This document shows positions 45,401 to 53,326 of a DNA stretch of 64,000 nucleotides, piece after piece. The DNA is from G965267335 sp965267335 (GTDB lineage Bacteria; Bacteroidota; Bacteroidia; Cytophagales; JAAEPT01). Each line of letters opens with the position of its first letter. Position 1 is the stretch's first letter. The DNA lies in contig OZ253953.1 in the NCBI GenBank assembly GCA_965267335.1, positions 2,976,001 to 3,040,000 on the forward strand, given 5' to 3'. The notes beneath the pieces are model-generated. The model was given only the letters and a program-made list of their open reading frames with translations. It searched no databases and was not told the origin of the DNA. Made by a program: the position numbers and the translations under genes.

Positions 45401-46025
45401 TTTATCAGCCTCCAGTAGTGCTATGATTTCTGACGCAGGAACTTACCACGTTATTGCGAGCGATGGTGGTTGTGACTCTACTTCTACAACGGTAGTTGTA
45501 AGCGAAGAGAATATTGACATTTCAGCATCTGCTGATCCTGACTTGATTTACCAGGGAGAATATTCTCTACTTACTGTCAACGGAACCATTCCTTTTGGAT
45601 CAACCGTTGCCTGGACTCCTGCCGGAAGCCTTGATGACGCCAGTTCTTTTGGTCCGATTGCAAGTCCTGACACCAACACGACCTATTATGTTACGGTTAC
45701 GAGTCCGGCAGGCTGTGTTGACAACGACCAGATTTCAATTCAGGTGATTCTACCAATCATTATCCCCAATGTATTTACCCCTAACGGGGATGGGGATCAT
45801 GATAACTGGGAAATCTCAGGATTATACTCCTACCCTGGAGCTACACTTGAAATTTATAATAGATGGGGGTCTCTTGTATACAAATCATCAGGAAGTATTA
45901 TGCCATGGGACGGATATCGCGACAACCAACCAATGCCAGTAGCAACGTATTACTTTATACTCGACCTTGGAATATCAGATGATGAAAGTGACAAATATAC
46001 AGGTAGCGTGACCCTGGTAAGATAA
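39462..46025 (+). CDS. Giant secreted M43-like metalloprotease with PKD/Ig repeats and type B T9SS CTD
   Basis: 2187 residues from ATG at 39462, where the signal peptide MKKILIQAIGIFIASCLF begins; a TTG 15 codons upstream gives a poor extension. A prodomain precedes the zinc motif HEAGHTLGLSH (~230-240) and NNIMDYGAG Met-turn (~306), as in M43/pappalysin-like enzymes. Then PKD-like modules (~350-600), a WD40-type region starting WYFGGQAGIDF (~605-1000), a PKD module, Ig-like repeats (~1063-1600), further beta modules, and a type B CTD (VFTPNGDGDHDNWEI, IYNRWGSLVYKS, MPWDGY, terminal VTLVR). Likely a cell-surface protease or adhesin. The gene lies at the 3' end of the sigma/PorP locus and has the bipartite motif upstream. 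Confidence 0.88.
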   Translation: MKKILIQAIGIFIASCLFPNLAHAQHDFHNCGADEYHEHLMNTDPEYHQNHEEDQAAILKYMRQKYAEAPLTIPTGASKRVHSNFKTAPKYVIPVVVHLIHDGTVNNLTDAQVTNGINELNKYFRGDYAGADPLIADTEIEFCLASQDPDGNYTTGITRTNSTLTSNHVDFQDPITHQDIRNLIKWPQADYLNIWVVRTIKNAGGFSPLGNQGGFFVTGGGLASGGKVMPHEAGHTLGLSHTFNNGCINWDCLSDGDYVCDTPPDDLKNGPCINNSCDTDDDDITINNPYRPIIGGGLGDQNDHTNNIMDYGAGCGPKGFTTGQKDRMHWFLDNRLNSWTTSLGCVPPCPAPITINVTPSDTVINSGGSFTITNSSINAISHSWYVDTTLVSTSANPTISIVEGGFHTITYIAGNPGNISCTVDTSFTVEVLCPGLTVDFTMSTDTAVSGSTTSFTNTTTGGHLQYWYYNGVLFDSTTNASLTLYTQGDYEIKLEVTDTNTNCTYSKTQWLHVHCPVLTSFTMSKDVITSPETITLTNTSSGASTFEWRIDNVFSSNSFHHSTFHGTLGNQIVTLIADNGNCRDSTSSIISYMDPDACTQFAVNKWYFGGQAGIDFNNFPATPLTDGVMWASNGSSSISNQYGNLLFYSNGESVWDASHAIMPSGSGLSGSQQATQAALIIPVPGSDTRFYLFYLSHCYYDASSGVTAPGTLYYSEIDITLNGGLGDIVPGTKNTVLMTGMTEKLAATRHSDGCSFWVTAHEFGNNNFQSWMVDYDGLNTTPVTSSIGRSHGDDPNSGEGQMKFSPNGSRIGLITSNPNSAQPPPITPNGTFVEVFDFDNSSGLVTSILLTDTSDLKSGYGCEFSPDNDKFYITHISPTMAGFENVEQYQVNLGTPAANLASRTLLNSFVLFDCWACTGNGLQLGPDNLIYHAEQWLPQLHVITSPNSIGTAAGHTEKAFNLGGGMSLSSLPNVISGMAGSVDFTYDCTEDGVEFSFTTDMSNVSTILWEFGDGSTSTDFSPTHLYATNDTFDVKLKIFNICQCATITKEVVCPTCTGGVGAPFANINVTPSGPVCAGTALTFTATDTSGGGTTPTFDWLVNGVSTGTNSMTYGPVSLNDGDNVSFVFTSSLCTMQSDTFSTVVDIFPDEVPDVSIRASADTICANESVDFVVRDSIGGGTDPTFQWYLNGTPVGTDANSYTVSSIQVGDSVSIRMTPNTLCPAPATDTDGLAIVILPNDNPNVQIAPDVDSVCTGTMITFSVTDSTGGGTDPVFDWYINGFPYAGDVNTVSDPGFIDGDSISIVMTSNATCSSVLSDTASYVITIQSNATPNVTLTASATSICTGQSVTFSVTDSTNGGADPTFSWYVNGILAAGDQNTYTDPGLIDQDSVAVIMTSNSSCASPTTDTGSVVITVGPALVPQVQLTASDDTICPGQSVTFTVTDSTNSGTDPTFSWYINGVLAAGDQNTYTDPGLIDQDSVAVIMTSNSSCASPGTDTASATITVLTSVAPNVSVSVDQNPICDGDLANFTVTDSTGAGTDPTFQWFINGVLVAGDQNTFSSSSLSDNDSVSVIITSNEACPSPITDTANITMTVDSCAFSTNFTVDQTSICVNDTVYFTATANGLVTGDSLLWDFGSGSVPLSGDTGTGPLGVVYTTSGLKDLVLYRTGANPDTITKLSYVTVHDYPTAAIDTIPDSLGYCQGMSFTLNAQSIAGASYQWYYNGSPLAGETSQSITISNPGEYEVEVSQNGCSSISDSIIAHEHTTVTPSVSMVADQDSICSGTMINYTVIDSTNGGTNPTFTWLQTGVASGTGNTYSSNTLDNGDSVLVVMLSNNICQTDSLSISNVHSPYVYPATGSLSLITGNLTPCVNGPNESFATNLLTGTYNWVVTSGSAIINSFTNNTATIAPGDTNSTVRVEVFGTCDTAILDLTINPVQLPDPAFSIGKSTLCSGESTLLSVDNTATGINYEIYRDGNLLSASSSAMISDAGTYHVIASDGGCDSTSTTVVVSEENIDISASADPDLIYQGEYSLLTVNGTIPFGSTVAWTPAGSLDDASSFGPIASPDTNTTYYVTVTSPAGCVDNDQISIQVILPIIIPNVFTPNGDGDHDNWEISGLYSYPGATLEIYNRWGSLVYKSSGSIMPWDGYRDNQPMPVATYYFILDLGISDDESDKYTGSVTLVR
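43455..43994 (+). repeat. Two near-identical 270-base tandem repeats inside the giant gene
   Basis: Unit A (43455-43724) and unit B (43725-43994) each encode a 90-residue Ig-like module. The core from LAAGDQNTYTDPG to MTSNSSCASP is identical in protein. DNA differs mostly at third codon positions. Flanking modules are related but more divergent, showing recent tandem duplication within an older repeat series. Confidence 0.8.
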
Positions 46026-46109
46026 CATCAGCATATGGACAATAAATAGTTGGATGGAACCCTACTGAATATGTGTAAGCCTTACAACCATATCATCATG
46101 TAGGGGAAG

Positions 46110-46140
46110 GCGCGCAGCTTATCGCTGCGCGCTTATTTTT
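46110..46140 (+). terminator. Rho-independent terminator after the giant gene
   Basis: GCGCGCAGC and GCTGCGCGC form a perfect nine-base-pair stem with a TTATC loop, followed by TTATTTTT. It lies between the convergent genes ending at 46025 and 46150. Confidence 0.9.
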
Positions 46141-46149
46141 AAATAACGA

Positions 46150-46503
46150 CTATACCGCATTGTTGCTATCGTTGTCACCTTTCAGATAGTTCTCTACCCG
46201 ATTAATACTATCTTGCTCTGCCTTGTTAGGCTGTTTTTTCAATATAAAGTAGCTAATGAGACAACACATCACACCAAACAAAAGGTTTAGTATAACAGCA
46301 ACCGCTACCAGCTGTGTTTCAGAGTGTACAGGAATTATACCTGCGTATACCAACTCAGGAAATATAACGAACCCCATAAGCAGGACTCCCCCATAGTACG
46401 ATATTGCTCCAAGCGCTCCCCAAGCGTATTTATTATAGCCCTTTTTATTGGCCATTTTGGCAAACACATTAACCACCCATATTACAGCTAATAACTCCAG
46501 CAT
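46150..46503 (-). CDS. Hypothetical membrane protein
   Basis: 117 residues with three predicted membrane segments (~1-15, 32-52, 68-90) and a charged C-terminal tail. No family recognised. Six bases downstream of the SRPBCC gene on the same strand, so it probably belongs to that operon. Confidence 0.65.
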   Translation of the reverse strand: MLELLAVIWVVNVFAKMANKKGYNKYAWGALGAISYYGGVLLMGFVIFPELVYAGIIPVHSETQLVAVAVILNLLFGVMCCLISYFILKKQPNKAEQDSINRVENYLKGDNDSNNAV

Positions 46504-46509
46504 ACTCCT

Positions 46510-47430
46510 TTACTTTGTTGGGAAATAAACCTCGGTGAGTAAATCATTTTCCGCAACCTCACCCGGAGCATTCTGATACACTTCAAATGAAGGAAGCTTC
46601 TTGTTCTGCTTAAACTCTTTGTTTCGCGCCATCATCGATAATACAGTCCATGGATTACCCAAGTGATGATATGGGCCTTTGTGTTCGATAGACTGAACAG
46701 GTGTATCAGGCAAATTACCTGTTGAATACCCCCCATCGACTCCTGAGATATCTTTGACCGGAATCGCTACTGTGTAACGAACTTGTCCTTTTCCAAAATC
46801 CCATTTATGATAAATAGATAATGGCTTTCCTGCCAGATTATCTGTGTGTTCAGTGATATACTTTGTGAGTTTCTCAAAATCTACTGTCATGGCTTTTTCA
46901 AGGTCTGCAATTGAGCAACTTGTTTCAACCCCCACATATTGAAATCCTGAAAACTGTGAAGCTCCTTTAAAGGTCAATTCAGAATGCACTTTCCCATCTT
47001 CAGTATAGTCCTTCAGCATCTTCAACCCACGATCAAAGTCCATACTGATAAAGGCTACCATCATCTTTTTCATCCAGAACATAAAAAAAGGCAAGGCACT
47101 ATCCATGTTCCAGGTAACTTTTGTTCCTTCCCCATCCGACTCCAGCTTAAAGCCAACTTTAGCCTTGGATTTCCATGGTTTCAAGAACAACAAATCGATA
47201 TCAATTGACTTATTTTCTTTTTCATTGGTTATAGTCATATTACCGCTACCAACTCTTTTTCCTTCCCATTCATAATATTTGGCATTATCAGCCACATTGA
47301 CCTTTGCATCTGGTTCGGCAACTAACCATGGTGACCATAGCGTCCACGTATTAAAATTATTAAGGATATTAAAAACCTTTTCTGCTGGTGCGTTCACGGT
47401 GATGGAACGGCTTACATTGAATTTTGGCAT
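46510..47430 (-). CDS. SRPBCC domain fused to GyrI-like effector-binding domain
   Basis: 306 residues, no signal. Residues ~1-145 are an SRPBCC (polyketide-cyclase-like) fold: ITVNAPAEKVFNILNNFNTW. Residues ~155-306 resemble the GyrI-like/AraC effector-binding domain: VRYTVAIPVKD, HKGPYHHLGNPWTVL, FEVYQNAPG. Both domains bind small ligands, so it is probably a ligand-binding or detoxification protein in the cytoplasm. Followed by the small membrane protein gene. Confidence 0.85.
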   Translation of the reverse strand: MPKFNVSRSITVNAPAEKVFNILNNFNTWTLWSPWLVAEPDAKVNVADNAKYYEWEGKRVGSGNMTITNEKENKSIDIDLLFLKPWKSKAKVGFKLESDGEGTKVTWNMDSALPFFMFWMKKMMVAFISMDFDRGLKMLKDYTEDGKVHSELTFKGASQFSGFQYVGVETSCSIADLEKAMTVDFEKLTKYITEHTDNLAGKPLSIYHKWDFGKGQVRYTVAIPVKDISGVDGGYSTGNLPDTPVQSIEHKGPYHHLGNPWTVLSMMARNKEFKQNKKLPSFEVYQNAPGEVAENDLLTEVYFPTK

Positions 47431-47513
47431 GATTGAATATTTTTGTTGTAAACTATGAAGTAATTAAATGAATTGCAGACATTTGTCAAAGACCATTCAA
47501 ATAATATTTAGCT

Positions 47514-48725
47514 ATGAAGCATACTGCCTTAATTTTTTTCATCTCCTTTTTATTGTTCTCATGTTCAACTTCAGAGAACACCAGCACGCAAAACAGCGAT
47601 CAGAACACAAGTCCGGACTCCCTTGGAATTAACCAAACCTCAACAACTAATGAGGAGCTAAACATTGATCAGGTTGTAAATCAGCTCAAACCGATCTCCT
47701 TACCTCAGAACTGGAATGTAGAATATCTCGATAGCCCCCATTCATTTCAGTCTGTTCCTGTTACCCTGGATAACTTCAAAAAACTCAATTTACTTGAAGA
47801 AATTTATTGCGATAGCGTCCAATTCCTATGGAGTCATACCACCGCAGATTGGATTATGGTCTGCGTAGAAACTTCTTCGATGAACGCCAAAGGAATGTCT
47901 TTTGAATATACTTTAGTTACCCTGGGAGAGGGACTCATTAAGAAGGATAAATTAACCTGGGCCGGGTCTTATTCTATTAGCACAGAAAATCCACATGGTG
48001 GCACCAGTGCCGGAGTAGAGTACCGAACAGGAAAAATAGATATAACCGGCACTAACGTCTCCACAACGTACAATGGAAAAACAGAAACCTATTCTATTGA
48101 CTATGATGGGAAATTTACTGTAAAGAAAACACCAATAGAACTCGATAAACCTTATTATACCGAAGCTACGCTGACTGATATTTATAACGTTGGCGGAACC
48201 ATGGCATTTGCTTTTGACGAAGATGGAAAGGATTTGACATTCTACAATATGGTAGTAGAATTAACTACAGAAGGCAATCCCTACTTCTACTTTGGAGACC
48301 CCGGAGATGCCGCCATCGCTCCTGTTGTTGTCAAAGACGGAATGAAAAAGCGCTATAAGGTGAGGTATGAATACCAGTACTTCGAAGGAGAATCAGCTGA
48401 ACAGGATACCCATAAGGTACTTACAGGACTGGCTAAGCCAGGAACAGAAATGCAACCTTACAGACATGCCACTGCAGGACACACACTGAGCTACGATGAT
48501 AATGGAGACTACTTTCTACTATCAATCAAGGAAAAATACACTGATAGAATCTACACAATTGTAGTAACTGACCAAAACACCCAGAATCAAATTGCAGACA
48601 ACTGGAGCCCTAACTCCTACATTTTGGTATGGTGGAAGTGGAAAGAGCTTCATGAGGCCGGTGAAGGCACTTATGTTCCAATGAAAGTGTTAGAAGACTA
48701 TACTGAAGACCCCCACTATTATTAA
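47514..48725 (+). CDS. Hypothetical lipoprotein
   Basis: 403 residues. Lipobox FSCSTS (Cys at ~17) after a hydrophobic signal, then a Ser/Thr/Asn-rich linker to residue ~55. The mature domain is beta-rich, with no family recognised. Divergent from the SRPBCC gene (83-base gap). The gene is followed by a convergent 43-residue lipoprotein gene. Confidence 0.6.
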   Translation: MKHTALIFFISFLLFSCSTSENTSTQNSDQNTSPDSLGINQTSTTNEELNIDQVVNQLKPISLPQNWNVEYLDSPHSFQSVPVTLDNFKKLNLLEEIYCDSVQFLWSHTTADWIMVCVETSSMNAKGMSFEYTLVTLGEGLIKKDKLTWAGSYSISTENPHGGTSAGVEYRTGKIDITGTNVSTTYNGKTETYSIDYDGKFTVKKTPIELDKPYYTEATLTDIYNVGGTMAFAFDEDGKDLTFYNMVVELTTEGNPYFYFGDPGDAAIAPVVVKDGMKKRYKVRYEYQYFEGESAEQDTHKVLTGLAKPGTEMQPYRHATAGHTLSYDDNGDYFLLSIKEKYTDRIYTIVVTDQNTQNQIADNWSPNSYILVWWKWKELHEAGEGTYVPMKVLEDYTEDPHYY

Positions 48726-48734
48726 GGCTTCGTA

Positions 48735-48866
48735 TTAATTATTGTTCGTAGGATTGTTGTAGTGCTCACTTGGTTTATAATTCCTTGAGCTGTATTTGTG
48801 GATAGAACCCCCACAACTTGCAAATAAAACCATGGAACCGAATGCTACTAAGATGATTGCTTTCAT
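48735..48866 (-). CDS. Very small lipoprotein (43 residues)
   Basis: ATG at 48866, stop TAA at 48735-48737. Predicted sequence has a hydrophobic signal (KAIILVAFGSMVLFAS), a lipobox Cys followed by GGS, and a short polar tail rich in Asn and Tyr. Too short for homology by eye. The frame is compact and the signal well formed, so I believe it is real but cannot assign a role. It may be exposed on the outer membrane. Confidence 0.5.
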   Translation of the reverse strand: MKAIILVAFGSMVLFASCGGSIHKYSSRNYKPSEHYNNPTNNN

Positions 48867-49079
48867 AATTTCTAATGTATTAAGGTTACGCTTACAAAGT
48901 TAATAAAAAGCCTCTGGAATCTAAAATTGAGGCATTTATAGATATCCACACCGCCAAATTAAGCTCTCCCGGGACTGGTAACAAAATGATACGATGTGTC
49001 TGAATAAATCCAAACTTCCCATAAAAAAACAGACACATCCTACAGCTTACTTTCCATTTGTATACCAATTTCAATTATA

Positions 49080-50432
49080 TTGATTCAAAACAAACAAGTC
49101 ATTCAAAAATTACTCTTAATATCATTATTACTCCTCCGTTTTGACGGTTTTACGCAGTCCAACAAACAAATTGTCGCGTACTTCCCCGCTCTCAAAATGC
49201 ATGATCGACAGGATCTGCTCAGACCAGCAAAAGACTATCTCGATTTCACGCAATATACCATGCTAAATTATGCGTTCTTCGATGTTGATAAAGATGGTAA
49301 TATATTGGGCACCGACCCCTGGAAAGATAGCTTGTTGTTAAAAGGGGAACTCGACTGGACCAAGACTACAACTAATCTACCAGACCGCACTCCCCCCCGA
49401 GCTATTGAGGAATTGCTATTTAGAAATGAAGCCGGCTGGGAGATCTTCCTTAATCATTCATTCAAATTCAATAGCTCATTAGTAGACCGGGCACACCTTT
49501 GGGGAATACCCGTCATAGCTTCAATTGGTGGACCACAATTCTCTGACAATTTTCCTTCCATTGCTGCTGACCCCGAAAAACGTAAAATGTTTGCTATTTC
49601 ATGTGTTGAACTTCTTAGGGAAAACAAAATTGACGGAATCGAAATACATTGGGTATTCCCGGGACTTATGGAACACAATGGCACTCCTGAGGACAAAGAC
49701 AATTTCACAAAGCTTATCAAGGTCGTCAGAAATGAAATAGATGAATACGGAAAAGATATTAAGTATGATTTCTTGCTTACTGCCGCCTTCGGGACCACGA
49801 GAAGTACTATGGAAAACATTGACTGGAAATCGGTAAGTAAATACCTGGATTACCTCAACATAATGACCTATGAACATAATGGCAGCTGGGGCAGCAGAGC
49901 CATACATTACTCTCCCCTGTTCTCAACCGATGAGGAAAAGGAAAATAGTATGCACGAGGCCTGCACAAAACTGATTCGGGAATTTAATGTACCAAGTGAA
50001 AAAATTATCCCCGGAATCGCTTTTTTCGGACGATCCTTAAGCTTCACCACTGGTAATGCTAAATTGTATGCTTCCACGGAAATTCAAGGAGCTACCGGAA
50101 GCAATTACCTGGTCGATGATCATAGTATACCCTATTATCAACTTGTGGATTCTATCCATAAGTATGATGAATTTTGGGATGAAAAAGCTGGAGTCCCCTA
50201 TTTAATAAGTAAAGATCGTTCCGTGTTCATTACCTACGAAAATGAAAAATCAGTAAAACTGAAGGCAGACTATGTTTCCCAGCACAATCTTGCGGGAATT
50301 GCTATCTGGAACTTAACCGGTGACTATAGAGTAACCAAGGCCGGTTTAATACAAGGAAAGCTGCTCACCTCGGTTATTAAAGAAAGCCTTCAGCCTACCT
50401 TGCAAAAAAGGATTAAGAAAAGGTGGCAATAA
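49080..50432 (+). CDS. Secreted GH18-like protein with a disrupted catalytic motif
   Basis: 450 residues from TTG; a signal peptide (LLLISLLLLRFDGFTQ) and YFPALKMHDRQ begin the GH18 barrel. SIGG and later MTYEHNGSW and WNLTGDYR are family landmarks. The catalytic motif DGxDxDxE reads DGIEIHWVFPG (~184-194): both motif Asp after the first are Glu and His, and the acid Glu is Val. So chitinase activity is very unlikely; a carbohydrate-binding (chi-lectin-like) or scaffolding role is inferred. No CTD is visible. Located upstream of the small unrecognised gene at 50464. Confidence 0.85.
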   Translation: MIQNKQVIQKLLLISLLLLRFDGFTQSNKQIVAYFPALKMHDRQDLLRPAKDYLDFTQYTMLNYAFFDVDKDGNILGTDPWKDSLLLKGELDWTKTTTNLPDRTPPRAIEELLFRNEAGWEIFLNHSFKFNSSLVDRAHLWGIPVIASIGGPQFSDNFPSIAADPEKRKMFAISCVELLRENKIDGIEIHWVFPGLMEHNGTPEDKDNFTKLIKVVRNEIDEYGKDIKYDFLLTAAFGTTRSTMENIDWKSVSKYLDYLNIMTYEHNGSWGSRAIHYSPLFSTDEEKENSMHEACTKLIREFNVPSEKIIPGIAFFGRSLSFTTGNAKLYASTEIQGATGSNYLVDDHSIPYYQLVDSIHKYDEFWDEKAGVPYLISKDRSVFITYENEKSVKLKADYVSQHNLAGIAIWNLTGDYRVTKAGLIQGKLLTSVIKESLQPTLQKRIKKRWQ

Positions 50433-50463
50433 ATGAGTACAACACTCATCTTTGTACACCATT

Positions 50464-51039
50464 ATGATCTTCAACAACAGCAAAGAAATAGATGACCAGC
50501 TTGGAGAAGTTCCACTAAGAAGTGCGCTCGCTGACAACATCCTAAAAGAAAAGCTACAATACCTGGGTGGAATTGAAGATGTTGATCACCTGATAAAATT
50601 CAAAAAGTATAACCTAAAAAGAGGCTCTGTTAACCTGGCTATGCGACCAAAGGGCCTGGAGCTCATTTTTAGAGATGGTTTTCAAAAGTACTGTTATGGC
50701 CTGAAAAAAGAAGACTTGATTGATTGGAATCTTGAGAGTGTATTGGACATTGTAATACTTGAAGATGAATCGGCTGTCGGCCAAGGATTTTATGAAAACA
50801 AAATTTACGGAGCCATCCAAACTCCACTACGTAAATTATTTCGGGACTCAGAGGAAGAACATGGCATTGAGGCAAGTGACATTCTCTCGGTTGAGTTCAC
50901 CAACAATAATGGTGACGAACAGCTTATTTTGTTTTCTGTAGCTCGTGACCATATTAAAGATGTGAGTTTTTATATGGAATTCAATTTCCCAAAAACTAAA
51001 GAAGAAATTACAGAAGACACAGCAGACATAGATGACTGA
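50464..51039 (+). CDS. Hypothetical cytoplasmic protein
   Basis: 191 residues from ATG at 50464; a TTG four codons upstream is less likely. No signal or membrane segment; mixed alpha/beta with an acidic tail. No family recognised. 31 bases after the GH18 stop. Confidence 0.6.
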   Translation: MIFNNSKEIDDQLGEVPLRSALADNILKEKLQYLGGIEDVDHLIKFKKYNLKRGSVNLAMRPKGLELIFRDGFQKYCYGLKKEDLIDWNLESVLDIVILEDESAVGQGFYENKIYGAIQTPLRKLFRDSEEEHGIEASDILSVEFTNNNGDEQLILFSVARDHIKDVSFYMEFNFPKTKEEITEDTADIDD

Positions 51040-51260
51040 TTATCAATCACAAAAACACGCCTTTCAATTTCCAGTCTGCTGTTCTTAGTCGTTATTGGCC
51101 AAGTGATAAACCATTGAGAAAATTTCTTTAGGTAATCGCAAACTGATTTCGTACCTTGATTGCAATCAAATGTGAGGGAGACGTCTTAGATAGTTAATTC
51201 TCTCTTCGAAAATCCTACCCATTCGAGAATACTCAATTATATTATTTTAATAACAATACA

Positions 51261-51455
51261 ATGAAAACAGGAACAGTAAAGTTTTTCAACCAAACTAAAG
51301 GATTTGGTTTCATCATTTCAGACGAAGATCAAAAAGATATTTTCGTTCACCAGTCAGGGTTAGTAGATGAAATCAGAGAAAATGACCAAGTGGAGTTTGA
51401 CATAGAAGATGGAAGAAAGGGTCCCAATGCAGTGAATGTAAAAGTAGTGCAATAA
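51261..51455 (+). CDS. cspA: Cold shock protein (CspA family)
   Basis: 64 residues, the usual size. RNP1 KGFGFI and RNP2 DIFVHQ are intact, in an OB fold (MKTGTVKFFN start). RNA chaperone or transcription antiterminator. The upstream 221-base gap (51040-51260) could include a long structured leader, as in many csp genes; a candidate stem TCTCTTCGAA/TTCGAGA lies at 51203-51233. A strong terminator follows the gene. Confidence 0.95.
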   Translation: MKTGTVKFFNQTKGFGFIISDEDQKDIFVHQSGLVDEIRENDQVEFDIEDGRKGPNAVNVKVVQ

Positions 51456-51481
51456 GTCATTTCTCAACATAGATACTTTAG

Positions 51482-51517
51482 AAAGGCCTTCCCAAACGGA
51501 AGGTCTTTTTGTTTTTT
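51482..51517 (+). terminator. Rho-independent terminator of cspA
   Basis: GGCCTTCC pairs with GGAAGGTC (one G-T wobble) around CAAAC, followed by TTTTT-G-TTTTTT. It lies 27 bases after the cspA stop. Confidence 0.9.
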
Positions 51518-51560
51518 ATGGCGATGTGCCCTTTTAGTGAGTTCAAAGTCCCTAAACACT

Positions 51561-51660
51561 TGTCATCCTGAGGTACGAAGGATCTAAGTGTTTGGATTCT
51601 GGTTACCAAATCTAGATTCCCCGCCTGGTCATCCGGATAGGTTCCTTTGTCAGAATGACA
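51561..51660. repeat. Inverted-repeat intergenic element
   Basis: TGTCATCCTGA (51561-51571) and TCAGAATGACA (51650-51660) match as inverted repeats at 10 of 11 bases, enclosing ~78 bases. The pattern resembles the TGTCATTCTGA-type dispersed elements seen between genes in many Bacteroidota genomes. Only one copy is present here. Confidence 0.5.
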
Positions 51661-51804
51661 GATTTGGAGTCACCTATGATATATCCACTAAAAGCGTACA
51701 TCACTTTTTTTTCTGGCCATCATATTATATCAAAAGCAACGTTTCTTCTATAATTGTATCTATATATAAAATTCCTATTGTAATTGAAGTCTGACACCAA
51801 AACA

Positions 51805-53307
51805 ATGAAACATATTAACATCAAAATCCTCGCTCTTTCTCTTTCTATATTCTTCACTCAAAATGTCTTCAGCCAGGTCGAGCTGGTAAAACGACTTGAA
51901 TTTGACCACGATGAGCTTGATGGCTTTGTTATTTACCCGATAGAAAACAGTGATAAGGCTCTTGGGGTAAGTACTCCCGAAGATGCGGATGACTATCAAA
52001 AGGAATTCACACTATACGATGCAAACCTGAATCCAATCAGAAAAGGTGGCATCAAATCGGATTTTCATTTTACAAAAAGCTTGATCTACAACGGTGAGAA
52101 GTATCGCTACACTATATTACACTACCATCGCTCAGGAGAATTCCAGTTATTCAAAACCAATCTTGAAGACCTTACCTCTGAGTCGTATAGCGGCAGCATT
52201 CCCAAGCTTATGCGCATCGATGACTTTGGTGTAAACGGAGACATCATTTATTTTGACCTTAGGAAAAAGAGAACTGCTGCTATTGGTGTTTATCCACTAG
52301 GAGCGCAAAAAACTCAAATATATTCCCCTGATGCTCTGGCAGGCACAAAAGGCTACATCTATAAATTACAAAAGGTAGAAGGTGCTGATGAAGAAGTGAT
52401 GTTCTTCTTCGAAACAAGGTCAAAAAGAAACCATGAGGTACATATCTTCCGGTTCGATAAAAACGGGAAACAATTACCTAAATGGTCATTCAAAAATCTG
52501 GAGAAAAAGATAGTAAGCTTCTCGGCTTATAAGGTTGCTCCGGATAAATACCTGGCTATCGGTGAATATTCTCAAAAAAGCATCTCTAGTTCCGAAGGTA
52601 TGTTCAGTGCGATCATCTCATCCAATGGTAACATAAGCTTCAAGGAACACCAAAACTTTATTGAAATGCCAAACTTCCTGGAATACCTATCGGAAAAGAG
52701 GGAACGAAAAATTGAAAAGAAAGCAGAACGAAAAAAGAGCAGAGGCAAAGAGCTCACTTATCAGTTTAACAGTGCTAAGCACAAGATCATGAGGGATGGT
52801 GATGACTACCTCTATGCCTGTGAATTTTACTACGCAACTTATCGTACCGAGTGGTACACTACATATGTCAATGGCAATCCAGTACGGCAATCGAGAAGAG
52901 TATTTGATGGCTACCAATATACGCACTCATTGATATCTGTCTATGACAAAGATGGTAATTACAAATGGAGTAACATCTTTCGAATGTGGCTTAGAAACAA
53001 ACCTTTCTATGTTAAACATTTTCTAACTCTTTCCTTTAAAGATGGAGCAGTTGATGCACTCTATACAACAGGAAATGCCATTTTCAGTAAATCATTCAAG
53101 GATGGAAAGGTTACACAGGAAAAAACTTATGACCTACTGACCACAGGAGAAGAAAATGACAAGATAAAATACTCAGTGGGCACAGATATTTCCCATTGGT
53201 ACGGCAATTACTTTCTCAATGATGGCTTCCAAAAGATCAAGAACAAGGAAAATGAATCAGGAAAGAGAAAGAGGAAGGTGTACTATGTGAATTTATATAA
53301 GATTTGA
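51805..53307 (+). CDS. Hypothetical secreted protein
   Basis: 500 residues from ATG at 51805 (signal ALSLSIFFTQNVFSQ); a TTG seven codons upstream is unlikely. Beta-rich throughout, possibly a beta-propeller-like fold, with a basic low-complexity patch near residue 300 (KRERKIEKKAERKKSRGK). No CTD and no recognised domain. Convergent with ttcA. Confidence 0.6.
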   Translation: MKHINIKILALSLSIFFTQNVFSQVELVKRLEFDHDELDGFVIYPIENSDKALGVSTPEDADDYQKEFTLYDANLNPIRKGGIKSDFHFTKSLIYNGEKYRYTILHYHRSGEFQLFKTNLEDLTSESYSGSIPKLMRIDDFGVNGDIIYFDLRKKRTAAIGVYPLGAQKTQIYSPDALAGTKGYIYKLQKVEGADEEVMFFFETRSKRNHEVHIFRFDKNGKQLPKWSFKNLEKKIVSFSAYKVAPDKYLAIGEYSQKSISSSEGMFSAIISSNGNISFKEHQNFIEMPNFLEYLSEKRERKIEKKAERKKSRGKELTYQFNSAKHKIMRDGDDYLYACEFYYATYRTEWYTTYVNGNPVRQSRRVFDGYQYTHSLISVYDKDGNYKWSNIFRMWLRNKPFYVKHFLTLSFKDGAVDALYTTGNAIFSKSFKDGKVTQEKTYDLLTTGEENDKIKYSVGTDISHWYGNYFLNDGFQKIKNKENESGKRKRKVYYVNLYKI

Positions 53308-53326
53308 GAGTACAATTGTGCTTTTC

